From Treponema sp. (GTDB taxonomy: Bacteria; Spirochaetota; Spirochaetia; Treponematales; Breznakiellaceae): a stretch of DNA of 14,082 nucleotides. Made by a program: the position numbers and the translations under genes. Within the stretch, counting starts at the first letter, position 1. Each line of letters begins with the position of its first letter. The stretch is taken from assembly GCA_009785545.1 (NCBI GenBank), contig WQWD01000027.1:1-14082 (forward strand). Reading direction: 5' to 3'. Positions 7,124-14,082 of the stretch are shown in pieces. The notes below the pieces were generated by a model. That model saw only the letters and a program-made list of their open reading frames with translations, made no database searches and was not told the origin of the DNA.

Positions 7124-7918
7124 ATGAAATTTAAAGTTTTTGCTGTATTTGCTGCGATTCTTGTTTTGGCAAGCGGCTGTGCCAGAAGTGCCGATCAAAC
7201 ATTCACAATCGAAATTGGCGGATCAACATCGGTTGTGCCTGTGTTGGAACTTTTGGTGAATGAATATCAATCTGTGAACCCCCACGTCAGAATTAATGTC
7301 CACAGTACGGGTTCCAGTGATGGCATAAGGAACGCAGGTGTTCTTTATCAGTTTGGAATGACCAGCCGGGAGCTTGCTCCTACCGAGCTTGGAATGGGCC
7401 TTAACGAACAGCTCATCGCTATCGACGGTATTGCGGTAATAGTTCATGCTTCAAGCCCTGTAATTAATCTTACCATAGAACAAATTCGCAGTATCTATAC
7501 CGGAGACATTACCGACTGGAGCCAAGTTTCTACTGACAAGAGCGGTGCTATCGCTGTTGTCACTCGAGAGGAAGGCTCCGGCACGAGAGGCGCTTTTGAA
7601 GAAATTGTCGGCTTTCCCGGTTTGCTTAGAGCGGGTGCTGTCGAAGGTCCCAGCACGGGAGCTGTACGCTCAAATGTTGCCGGTAATCCCAATGCGATTG
7701 GCTATATTTCCGTTGGATCGGTTGATGGTTCAGTCAGGGCGATCACTATAAACGATGTTGCGCCTACCACAGAAAATATGCTTGCCGGTACTTACAGCAT
7801 TGCCAGACCCTTTATCATGCTTTACAGAGATTTGCACCCGGCAAGCAGAGCCTTCCTTGATTGGGCAATTATCGATGGTCAGGTGTTTGTTGCAAGAAGC
7901 TGGGTTCCAATCAACTGA
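7124..7918 (+). CDS. pstS: Phosphate ABC transporter substrate-binding lipoprotein
   Basis: High-affinity phosphate-binding protein that delivers phosphate to the PstCA channel. The first 19 residues form a lipoprotein signal: MKFK, a hydrophobic core, then LASGC with C19 as the lipidation site. Position -3 of the lipobox is Ala rather than the usual Leu. Phosphate-contact regions are GGSTSVVPV (32-40), STGSSDGIRN (61-70) and REEGSGTRGAFE (148-159), matching the PstS pattern of serine/threonine and arginine contacts. At 264 residues it belongs to the short PstS type; E. coli PstS is about 346. AAGGAG (7112-7117) lies 6 nt upstream. It is the first gene of the pst-pho operon, 10 bp ahead of pstC. 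Confidence 0.96.
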   Translation: MKFKVFAVFAAILVLASGCARSADQTFTIEIGGSTSVVPVLELLVNEYQSVNPHVRINVHSTGSSDGIRNAGVLYQFGMTSRELAPTELGMGLNEQLIAIDGIAVIVHASSPVINLTIEQIRSIYTGDITDWSQVSTDKSGAIAVVTREEGSGTRGAFEEIVGFPGLLRAGAVEGPSTGAVRSNVAGNPNAIGYISVGSVDGSVRAITINDVAPTTENMLAGTYSIARPFIMLYRDLHPASRAFLDWAIIDGQVFVARSWVPIN

Positions 7919-7928
7919 CAGGATCTAA

Positions 7929-9152
7929 ATGAACAGAAAATTTGCAGACCATTTTTTTAAATATCTTGTAAGCACCGTAGCTCTCTTTTCCGTTTTGGCT
8001 TTGGGAGCTATTGTGATGTTTGTTTTTTTTCAAGGCACAAGGACTTTTTTTACATCGACGGCTTCCGGAATTCGCCTTGTGCCTCAGCGTATAAACGACA
8101 TCACGGTAAACGGCGAGCGGTATTTGAACCATTCCGGTTTTATCTATCTTCCTGATGGAACAAGCTATGTTCGGATAAACTTCCCTCTTGCCGATGAAGA
8201 AGAAACTTTTTATTTTGTCTTTGATGCTTCCGAAAGAAATCCTGAACTGGCGGTTCGCTTTGTTCGGGATGGGGAAGAACTTTTGCACGATGATTTTCAG
8301 CGCAGCTTTGCCGGAAGTATAACTTACCCGGAAGCCTATGTTTTTACAATAGAATGGCCTGCAGCAATTGCCGCCATGCAGCCTCGCCTGCACATCATTC
8401 TTCCCGAACCGCCGTACAGTTTTCTTTCTTTTCTTACCGGGACAAGATGGCAGCCAACGATTTTCAAAACGTACGGCATACTTCCCATGATTGTGGCGAC
8501 TATCATAGTTGCTTTTGGAGCAATCCTTATTGGTGTTCCGCTGGCTCTTTTGTGTGCTGTTTTCATGTCGGAGTTTTTGCCGGCACGATTTGCTTCGATT
8601 GTACGCAGCGGTATAGAGCTGCTTGCTGGAATTCCCTCGGTTGTGTACGGCTTTTTCGGGCTCATGGTGATAGTTCCGATGGTGAGGCAGATTTTCGACA
8701 TACCGGCGGGCAATACACTTCTTTCGGCAACGATAGTTCTTTCGCTGATGATCCTGCCGACAGTAACAATCATCGCCGAAACTTCGCTGCGAGCTGTGCC
8801 GCGTTCCGTGCGTGAAGCAAGCCTTGCGTTAGGTGCAAGCCGTATACAAACAGCGTGGCGAGTTGTTCTTCCTCACGCAAACTCCGGTATCATAGCCGGG
8901 ATCATTCTTGGAATGTCACGTGCTGTCGGCGAAACGATGGCGGTAATCCTTGTCGCCGGAAACTCACCACAGCTTGTGATTAACCCGCTGGAAAGCGCAA
9001 GAACGCTTACTGCAACCATTGCACTGGAAATGGGTTACGCCGCAGGCAGACACAGCGAAATGCTTTTTTCAATAGGCGTTGTGCTTTTTTCGATGATACT
9101 GATTCTTAACAGCATAATTTTATGTCTTCGCCGCCGCATGGAGGCTGCATGA
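7929..9152 (+). CDS. pstC: Phosphate ABC transporter permease PstC with extra extracytoplasmic domain
   Basis: One of the two permeases of the phosphate importer. Residues 13-35 form TM1. A long hydrophilic section (about 37-165) follows, and the canonical core starts at FLTGTRWQPT (168-177). The remaining helices contain ELLAGIPSVVYGFFGL (230-245), the EAA coupling loop REASLALGASRIQTAWRVVLP (295-315), and SRAVGETMAV (330-339) with the charged residues R331 and E335. The usual length is about 300-320 residues; this one has 407, and the excess lies between TM1 and TM2, on the outside. The insert contains regular beta-like stretches (FIYLPDGTSYVRINFPL, ETFYFVFDAS) and may be a small beta-sandwich. 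I do not recognise its family. AGGA (7920-7923) precedes the start. The stop overlaps the pstA start by 4 bases. Confidence 0.95.
   Translation: MNRKFADHFFKYLVSTVALFSVLALGAIVMFVFFQGTRTFFTSTASGIRLVPQRINDITVNGERYLNHSGFIYLPDGTSYVRINFPLADEEETFYFVFDASERNPELAVRFVRDGEELLHDDFQRSFAGSITYPEAYVFTIEWPAAIAAMQPRLHIILPEPPYSFLSFLTGTRWQPTIFKTYGILPMIVATIIVAFGAILIGVPLALLCAVFMSEFLPARFASIVRSGIELLAGIPSVVYGFFGLMVIVPMVRQIFDIPAGNTLLSATIVLSLMILPTVTIIAETSLRAVPRSVREASLALGASRIQTAWRVVLPHANSGIIAGIILGMSRAVGETMAVILVAGNSPQLVINPLESARTLTATIALEMGYAAGRHSEMLFSIGVVLFSMILILNSIILCLRRRMEAA
9140..9144 (+). promoter_or_regulatory. Ribosome binding site that decides the pstA start
   Basis: GGAGG at 9140-9144 lies 4 nt before the ATG at 9149, which forms an ATGA overlap with the pstC stop like other junctions in this operon. 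An in-frame ATG at 9122 would add nine residues (MSSPPHGGC) but has no ribosome site and lies deeper inside pstC. Confidence 0.65.
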
Positions 9153-9991
9153 TTGCATTTAACACAAAACGAAAAATCACAGATGGCATAATGTATGTAT
9201 TTATGTCGCTTGGGCTGATAGGCGTTGTCTCGGCTCTTATGTTTATTTTGATTTATATTTTTTCCAATTCCGCAGGTTTTTTGAACTGGTCATTTATTAC
9301 CGGTATCGAAACGGGAATACTGCCCATGATAGTTACTACGCTTTTAGTTGTATTGGTGTCAATCAGTATCGCCCTGCCTGTCGGCATTGCAACTGCGGTT
9401 TACCTTAACGAATATTCCGGCAACTCAAAATACGTACGCATTTTGCGCCTTGCCATAGACACTCTTGCCGGAATCCCTTCGATTATTTACGGTCTTTTTG
9501 GACTTCTGATTTTTTCTCGCATGATGGGTTTTGGACAATCAATTATCGCCGGAGGTTTTACCCTCTCAATAATGGCGCTTCCGGTTATTATCCGCACTAC
9601 TGAGGAATCCCTCAAGTCGATTCCCGATGCGGTACGTGAGGGTTCTCTCGCAGTGGGGGCAACCAAGTTTCAGACCATACGCCATGTCGTTCTGCCGCCG
9701 GCACTGCCGGGCATTATCACTGCGGTAATTCTTGCTATTGGGCGGATGGTAGGCGAGTCGGCGCCGGTACTGCTTACAGTTGGGATTTCACGTAACTTGC
9801 CGCGCTCGATTTTTGAATCGGGCAGAACGCTGACGATCCACCTGTACCACCTGACAAGCGAGGCGATAAACCCTGAAGATTTTAACATGGCTTTTGCTAC
9901 AGCGGCGGTGCTGATCATACTGGTAACATTGATCAACACGGCTACAAAAATAATCACCCTGAAATTCAGGAAAAATGCGAGTGTAGAATGA
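9149..9991 (+). CDS. pstA: Phosphate ABC transporter permease PstA
   Basis: Second membrane permease of the Pst importer, forming the channel with PstC. The 280 residues (from the ATG at 9149) contain about six hydrophobic helices. The family segments are TGILPMIVTTLLVVLVSISIALPVG around 55-79, DTLAGIPSIIYGLFGLLIF (104-122), the EAA loop VREGSLAVGATKFQTIRHVVLP (162-183), and GRMVGESAPVLLT (198-210), where R199 and E203 mirror the charged pair in PstC. Length is normal for PstA, and unlike PstC there is no extracytoplasmic insert. The stop overlaps the pstB start (ATGA), implying coupled translation. Confidence 0.96.
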   Translation: MIAFNTKRKITDGIMYVFMSLGLIGVVSALMFILIYIFSNSAGFLNWSFITGIETGILPMIVTTLLVVLVSISIALPVGIATAVYLNEYSGNSKYVRILRLAIDTLAGIPSIIYGLFGLLIFSRMMGFGQSIIAGGFTLSIMALPVIIRTTEESLKSIPDAVREGSLAVGATKFQTIRHVVLPPALPGIITAVILAIGRMVGESAPVLLTVGISRNLPRSIFESGRTLTIHLYHLTSEAINPEDFNMAFATAAVLIILVTLINTATKIITLKFRKNASVE

Positions 9992-10758
9992 ATGAACACA
10001 TAAACGAGCAACCAAAAGTCGAAGTCAAAAACCTCGACCTTTTTTACGGCGACTTTCAGGCGCTAAAGCAGATCAATTTCTCCATACAAAAGGGAGATGT
10101 GGCTGCGCTTATCGGGCCTTCGGGCTGCGGCAAATCGACGTTTATCAGAGTTCTTAACAGAATGAATGATCTGATTCCTGATTGTCGCATAACGGGAGAG
10201 GTTTTGCTGGACGGCGAGGACATTTACGGGACAATCGATGTCGTAGACCTTCGCCGCAGAGTGGGTATGGTGTTTCAGAAACCCAACCCTTTTAACATGA
10301 CAATTTTCGACAACGTGGCTTACGGCCCAAGAATGCAGGGGCTGCGTGACAAGTGGCGCACTGCCGAGCTTGTAGAAGTCTCGCTTAAAAAAGCCGCGCT
10401 CTGGGATGAAGTGAAAGACCGGCTGAAAAAACAAGCGCACACACTTTCGGGCGGGCAGCAGCAGCGGCTTTGCATTGCAAGAAGTATAGCAATGGAGCCG
10501 GAAATTATCTTAATGGACGAACCAACCAGTGCCCTCGACCCGATTGCCACCGGCCGTATCGAAGAACTTATCGGGAAATTAAAACAGGAATTCAGTATAA
10601 TTTTAGTTACCCATGCAATGCACCAGGCATCAAGAGTTAGTAATAAAACAGCTTTTTTTCTTTTGGGTGAATTAGTAGAGTATAATGATACAAAAAAAGT
10701 TTTTACAAATCCAAGTGATAAAAGAACAGAAGACTATATTTCCGGAAGATTTGGATAG
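9988..10758 (+). CDS. pstB: Phosphate ABC transporter ATPase PstB
   Basis: ABC ATPase that powers the PstCA channel on the cytoplasmic face. All motifs are intact: Walker A GPSGCGKST (43-51), Q-loop MVFQKPNPF (94-102), signature LSGGQQQR (153-160), Walker B IILMDEP (173-179), D-loop SALD (181-184) and switch histidine H209 in LVTHAM. MVFQKPNPF and the spacing to LSGGQ are typical of PstB. At 256 residues it is normal length. No good ribosome site precedes the ATG (GTGTAGA), so translation probably depends on coupling to pstA through the 4-base overlap. Base use changes sharply near 10560: upstream 60-base blocks are about 53-58% GC, while 10561-10740 is about 29% by my count. Confidence 0.98.
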   Translation: MNEHINEQPKVEVKNLDLFYGDFQALKQINFSIQKGDVAALIGPSGCGKSTFIRVLNRMNDLIPDCRITGEVLLDGEDIYGTIDVVDLRRRVGMVFQKPNPFNMTIFDNVAYGPRMQGLRDKWRTAELVEVSLKKAALWDEVKDRLKKQAHTLSGGQQQRLCIARSIAMEPEIILMDEPTSALDPIATGRIEELIGKLKQEFSIILVTHAMHQASRVSNKTAFFLLGELVEYNDTKKVFTNPSDKRTEDYISGRFG

Positions 10759-10767
10759 GAGAAAAAA

Positions 10768-11430
10768 ATGGCACGAACTTTATTTTTAGAAAAATTAAAT
10801 CTGTTAAGACAGGATATTTTGACAATGGCAACAAAAGTGGAAGAAAACATTGGGAAAGCTCTTGCCGCACTTCGTACTTGCAACATAGAACTTGCCAATG
10901 AGGTTCGTGAAAATGACTCCGAAGTTGATGCCATGCAGTTAAAAATCGAAGATGACGCAGCTATGGTTATAGCCACTCAACAGCCGGTAGCCCGTGATCT
11001 TCGCGAAATGGTTACGATCTTTAAGCTTACTGGTAATATCGAAAGGGTGGGCGATCACGCCGCACATCTTGCACGGGCGGCAAAAAAACTTACTAAGGCC
11101 GGAAAATCGCCGTTCAGAGCACAAATGCATTTGGAGCGTATGGCGGAAACAGGATTGATAATGCTGCGTTCGGCAATTTCTGCCTATATGGCTCAGGACG
11201 CACAGGCAGCACGTAATACGGCAGCTATGGACATTCAGATCGATGTTGAGCACAAAGCTCTCAGCGATGACATCAAAAAGGCGATAAAGAAAAACCCTTC
11301 TCTTGTGAAAGGCGGTTTGCAAATTCTTCGTACGTCAAACCAGTTGGAACGTTTGGGCGATCATGTTACAAATATGTGTGAGGCGATAATTTACATGGTC
11401 GAAGGTAAACATGAGGCGTTAAATGATTAA
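10768..11430 (+). CDS. phoU: Phosphate-signalling regulator PhoU
   Basis: PhoU links the Pst transporter to PhoR and keeps the phosphate response off when phosphate is plentiful. The 220-residue, largely helical protein has the two tandem PhoU repeats: ARDLREMVTIFKLTGNIERVGDHAAHLA (75-102) in the first and LQILRTSNQLERLGDHVTNMCE (184-205) in the second. The E92/D96 and E194/D198 pairs are the ExxxD metal-binding signatures. AGGAG (10757-10761) sits 6 nt before the ATG and overlaps the pstB stop. The 5' end of the gene shares the low GC of the pstB 3' end and returns to normal after about 10860. The last 8 bases overlap phoB. Confidence 0.97.
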   Translation: MARTLFLEKLNLLRQDILTMATKVEENIGKALAALRTCNIELANEVRENDSEVDAMQLKIEDDAAMVIATQQPVARDLREMVTIFKLTGNIERVGDHAAHLARAAKKLTKAGKSPFRAQMHLERMAETGLIMLRSAISAYMAQDAQAARNTAAMDIQIDVEHKALSDDIKKAIKKNPSLVKGGLQILRTSNQLERLGDHVTNMCEAIIYMVEGKHEALND

Positions 11431-12118
11431 AGCGGTTATCCTTATCATCGAAGATGATCCGGAAATACAAGAGCTGTTGTCATTTTCTTTAGCAAAAGAA
11501 GGCTGGAAGCTCGTGCAGGTAAAAACCGGAGAAGATGGCTTAAAATATCTCAAATCCCAAAAAGCAAATTGTATACTTCTGGATATAATGTTACCCGGCA
11601 TTGACGGCTTAAAAGTTATAAAAAAAATCAAGGAGATCGAACAGTGCGCCAACATTCCGGTAATCATGACTACGGCAAAAGGCGAGGAATCAGACATAAT
11701 TACCGGGCTGGAGCTGGGCGCAGACGATTATGTTGTAAAACCCTACAGCCCCAAAGTGCTGATTGCCCGCATACGAGCTGCTTTGCGCCGTCAGGAAGAA
11801 AATTCCCCTAACGCTGATGTTTCAGTTTGGCAGCAAGGCTGCATTATGCTTGACACTGCCCGCCATGCCGCTTTTTGCGGCGAACAACAGCTTGATTTAT
11901 TTCCCACCGAATTTGCTCTGTTAAAACATTTTCTGTCAAACCCTGAAATCGTATTTTCACGTAACCGGATAATCACTGCGATTCACGGAGAGGATTACCC
12001 TGTAACGGATCGTTCTGTCGATGTGCAAATACTTGGCTTGCGGAAAAAACTTGGTGTTGCAGGCGATATGATCGAAACAATTCGCGGTGTCGGCTACCGG
12101 TTTAAACTAAATAACTAA
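11423..12118 (+). CDS. phoB: Phosphate-response regulator PhoB (OmpR/PhoB family)
   Basis: DNA-binding response regulator. The receiver domain (about 3-120) has the acidic pocket E10/D11/D12, the phosphoacceptor D54 in ILLDIMLPG, the switch threonine T84 in IMTTAKGEE, and K107 in VVKPYSP. The C-terminal winged helix (about 135-230) has the recognition-helix region DRSVDVQILGLRKKLG and the wing IETIRGVGYRF. Operon position between phoU and phoR identifies it as the phosphate regulator rather than another family member. Length (231) is normal. GAGG at 11413-11416 lies 6 nt before the ATG, inside the end of phoU. The expected target is the 11-bp repeat array at 7041-7079. Confidence 0.94.
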   Translation: MIKAVILIIEDDPEIQELLSFSLAKEGWKLVQVKTGEDGLKYLKSQKANCILLDIMLPGIDGLKVIKKIKEIEQCANIPVIMTTAKGEESDIITGLELGADDYVVKPYSPKVLIARIRAALRRQEENSPNADVSVWQQGCIMLDTARHAAFCGEQQLDLFPTEFALLKHFLSNPEIVFSRNRIITAIHGEDYPVTDRSVDVQILGLRKKLGVAGDMIETIRGVGYRFKLNN

Positions 12119-12136
12119 ATCAATCTTGAGAAGATT

Positions 12137-13471
12137 ATGAGTGTTTTCTATTATATTTTGCCATTTATCGTTTTTGTTTGTGCCCTATTAATCATTGCCT
12201 TTTTATTGCATTTTCGCCGGTTCTCTGCTTCGCTAAAAAGACTTGTTTATATAATTCAGAAAAACGCTTCTCTCTTTTCCGGGCTGAATGCAGTTGATAC
12301 GGTTACGCCGGATTTTGCAAGCCTTGAAAAAGCTCTGCGTGCGATGACAGAAGAATTCAACATCCGCTTTAAGCAGGCAAAATCCGAAGGCAGCCGCCTT
12401 GAAGCAATTCTTAACGGAATGTCCGAAGCGGTTTTTGCGATGGACTTTTCGCTTAAACTGCACCTTGTTAATCCCAAAGCCAGAACACTTTTTAATCTTG
12501 ACAAAATCGATGTTAGAAATGTTTCATTGTTGGAAGCAACCCGTTCTACAGATTTGGTCGAGATCGCAAAAACGGCAATTCACAGCGGTTCGCCGCTCGA
12601 AAGAGAACTGACTTTTTTTGCTGGTTCTGAGCGGCATTTTTGGGTAAATGCGTCTCCTCTTAGACCGTATCAGGCACAGCCGTTTTTGACTGCGGGGCAA
12701 GGGCAGGGAGTGGTACTTGTATTACAGGATGTTACACGCCTTATAAAACTGGAAAGAATACGCAAAGATTTTGTCGCTAATGTTTCCCACGAACTTCGCA
12801 CGCCAATTCAGATCATTAAAGGGTTTTCCGAAACGTTACTCGACATTCAAATAAAACAAGAAAACGAAAAGGATATAACTAATTTTATATCAATCATACA
12901 TAAAAATGTCAGCTTGATGGAGACTCTGACAAATGATCTTTTGACACTGGCAAGTCTGGAAAACGGCGGCGATAAAATACTTGAGGTTGAAGAACATTCC
13001 GTTATTGATATTGTCAATGAAGTTATTTCTTTGGCGGAACATCAAGCAAAGGAAAAACAAATCAAAATTAAAGTTGATTGTCCTAAGGATTTAAAAGCAA
13101 AACTGCATGGTTCTTTTATAACTCAGGCATTAAACAATTTAATTGATAATGGCATTAAGTATTCTTCGCCCCAATCCAAAATTTGGATTAACGCCTATCA
13201 GGAAAACGCTGAGTTAATTTTTGAAGTGCGAGATAAAGGAATCGGCATTCCGGCGGAACACTTGAATAAAATATTTGAACGCTTTTACAGAGTTGATCGC
13301 ACACGAAGCCGCAAGACACAAACCGCAAACTCACCAGTCGAAGGGAGAGGGGGAGGAACCGGCTTAGGACTTTCCATCGTTCGGCATATTGTCTTGCTTC
13401 ACAAAGGAAACGCCGAAGTGGAAAGTCACGCCGGGGAAGGATCGATCTTTAGGATTAAGATTCCTTTTTAG
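12137..13471 (+). CDS. phoR: Phosphate-sensor histidine kinase PhoR
   Basis: Partner kinase of PhoB. A single N-terminal membrane helix (about 4-26) is followed at once by a basic stretch, a linker, and a PAS-like domain (about 85-200). No periplasmic sensor loop is visible, fitting a kinase that reads phosphate status through PhoU and the transporter. The HisKA domain has H218 in FVANVSHELRTPIQIIKGFSE. The ATPase domain shows the N box LNNLIDNGIKYS (332-343), G1 DKGIGIPAEHL (366-376), F box FERFYRVDRTRSR (380-392) and G2 GGGTGLGLSIV (405-415). The ATP lid carries a short, polar stretch (393-404). The gene starts 18 nt after phoB. Its stop (13469-13471) overlaps the stop of the convergent FKBP gene. 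Confidence 0.94.
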   Translation: MSVFYYILPFIVFVCALLIIAFLLHFRRFSASLKRLVYIIQKNASLFSGLNAVDTVTPDFASLEKALRAMTEEFNIRFKQAKSEGSRLEAILNGMSEAVFAMDFSLKLHLVNPKARTLFNLDKIDVRNVSLLEATRSTDLVEIAKTAIHSGSPLERELTFFAGSERHFWVNASPLRPYQAQPFLTAGQGQGVVLVLQDVTRLIKLERIRKDFVANVSHELRTPIQIIKGFSETLLDIQIKQENEKDITNFISIIHKNVSLMETLTNDLLTLASLENGGDKILEVEEHSVIDIVNEVISLAEHQAKEKQIKIKVDCPKDLKAKLHGSFITQALNNLIDNGIKYSSPQSKIWINAYQENAELIFEVRDKGIGIPAEHLNKIFERFYRVDRTRSRKTQTANSPVEGRGGGTGLGLSIVRHIVLLHKGNAEVESHAGEGSIFRIKIPF

Positions 13472-14082
13472 TCGTAGTCCCAGAAATCGGAATCTTCATC
13501 TTCGACAATTTCCAGCAGCTCTACCGAAAAGATCAATGTTGCGTACGGCGGAATTATTCCATGAATGCCGTCACTGCCGTAAGCAAGGTTCGAAGGTATA
13601 TAAAACTGAAAATGACTGCCGGGGCTCATCAGCATTAAACCTTCTGTCCATCCTTCGATGACAAGTGCCAAGGGGATATAGGTGCCGTCAGGCTCGTCGG
13701 ATCTGTCAAACAGAGTGCCGTCTGTAAAGGTTCCCTGATAATGCACCCTAACTACAGAATCGGCATTTGGTTTTTCTCCCTCTGTATATTCAATGATTAT
13801 ATATTGAAGCCCGCTTTCTGTTTCACGAACTTCAGGCCGCTGGCTGTTTACCAAGAGAAATTCCTGTTCCGTGCGCCTATATTGGGCAAACCTTCTTTCC
13901 ATTGCGCTTTGAAAAGCAACTTCGATTATTTCCAGAGCTTCTTCTTCGGTGAGTTGCGGGTGGCCTTCGATAACTGCTCTTAATCCTTCGGCAAAAGCGT
14001 GGTAATCAAATTCGATGTCAAACGCAGTTAAGTTAAAATTGATTCCTATAGCCATGCCAAAAGCATAACTTACACGAGCTCT
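13468..14082 (-). CDS. FKBP-type peptidyl-prolyl cis-trans isomerase (FkpA/Mip-like), 5' end beyond window
   Basis: Proline isomerase and probable folding chaperone. The frame is open for 204 codons to the window edge. The residues before the internal ATG at 14053-14055 (RARVSYAFG) continue the FKBP_N dimerisation motif (SYAFGMAIG), so the true start lies upstream, perhaps with an export signal that cannot be seen here. Numbering from the first visible codon, residues 1-80 are the helical FKBP_N domain (FAEGLRAV, LTEEEA) and about 89-194 the FKBP domain. Expected active-site residues are present: Y115 in VHYQGTF, F125/D126 in LFDRS, V141/I142/W145 in ALVIEGW, Y168 in AYG, and F185. The usual FxLG before VIxGW reads IPLAL, a mild departure. 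The C-terminus is an acidic tail (EDEDSDFWDYD). It converges on phoR with overlapping stops. Confidence 0.92.
   Translation of the reverse strand, partial: RARVSYAFGMAIGINFNLTAFDIEFDYHAFAEGLRAVIEGHPQLTEEEALEIIEVAFQSAMERRFAQYRRTEQEFLLVNSQRPEVRETESGLQYIIIEYTEGEKPNADSVVRVHYQGTFTDGTLFDRSDEPDGTYIPLALVIEGWTEGLMLMSPGSHFQFYIPSNLAYGSDGIHGIIPPYATLIFSVELLEIVEDEDSDFWDYD

Noticed and set aside
7911..8393. 160-codon minus-strand frame opposite the pstC insert
   Set aside because: It was considered because the insert is unusual, but the plus-strand frame is continuous with canonical PstC on both sides and the antisense product looks random.

Overview
This window is dominated by two head-to-tail housekeeping operons, flanked by two minus-strand genes that run off the window edges. 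The DNA is of moderate to low GC. The genes point to an anaerobic or fermentative bacterium with a Gram-negative-type envelope: an Rnf complex, a starch/glycogen phosphorylase of the kind common in anaerobes and thermophiles, a lipoprotein PstS and an FKBP of the FkpA/Mip layout. A spirochaete (Treponema-like) is my best guess, from the Rnf gene order C-D-G-E-A-B, the loose lipobox of PstS and the general codon style. The taxon is an inference, not something the sequence proves.

Left edge (1-1824, minus strand): the first 608 codons of an alpha-glucan phosphorylase. The gene is open at base 1 and ends just after the PLP-lysine motif. A 159-bp divergent intergenic region (1825-1983) separates it from the rnf operon. 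That region holds a candidate promoter facing each way and an imperfect inverted repeat in the presumed rnf leader.

Middle (1984-6995, plus strand): rnfC-rnfD-rnfG-rnfE-rnfA-rnfB, a complete ferredoxin:NAD+ oxidoreductase that couples electron transfer to ion transport across the membrane. The first five genes overlap by 1 to 8 bases; rnfB follows after 25 bases. The expected cofactor motifs are all visible: FMN-threonine sites in RnfD and RnfG, paired membrane cysteines in RnfA and RnfE, and many 4Fe-4S motifs in RnfB and RnfC.

Right (7124-13471, plus strand): pstS-pstC-pstA-pstB-phoU-phoB-phoR, a one-operon phosphate module with transporter, negative regulator and two-component system. It is preceded by a 128-bp gap holding four hexamers at exact 11-bp steps, which look like a Pho box. 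PhoB made from the operon would therefore be expected to control the operon. PstC carries an extra extracytoplasmic stretch of roughly 100 residues or more, and the 3' end of pstB shows an abrupt fall in GC.

Right edge (13468-14082, minus strand): a convergent FKBP-type peptidyl-prolyl isomerase whose stop codon overlaps that of phoR. Its reading frame continues past the window edge, so the internal ATG at 14053-14055 is probably not the true start. I found no RNA genes, CRISPR arrays, insertion sequences or convincing rho-independent terminators. No wholly new system is apparent; the points of interest are regulatory sites and family-level oddities.
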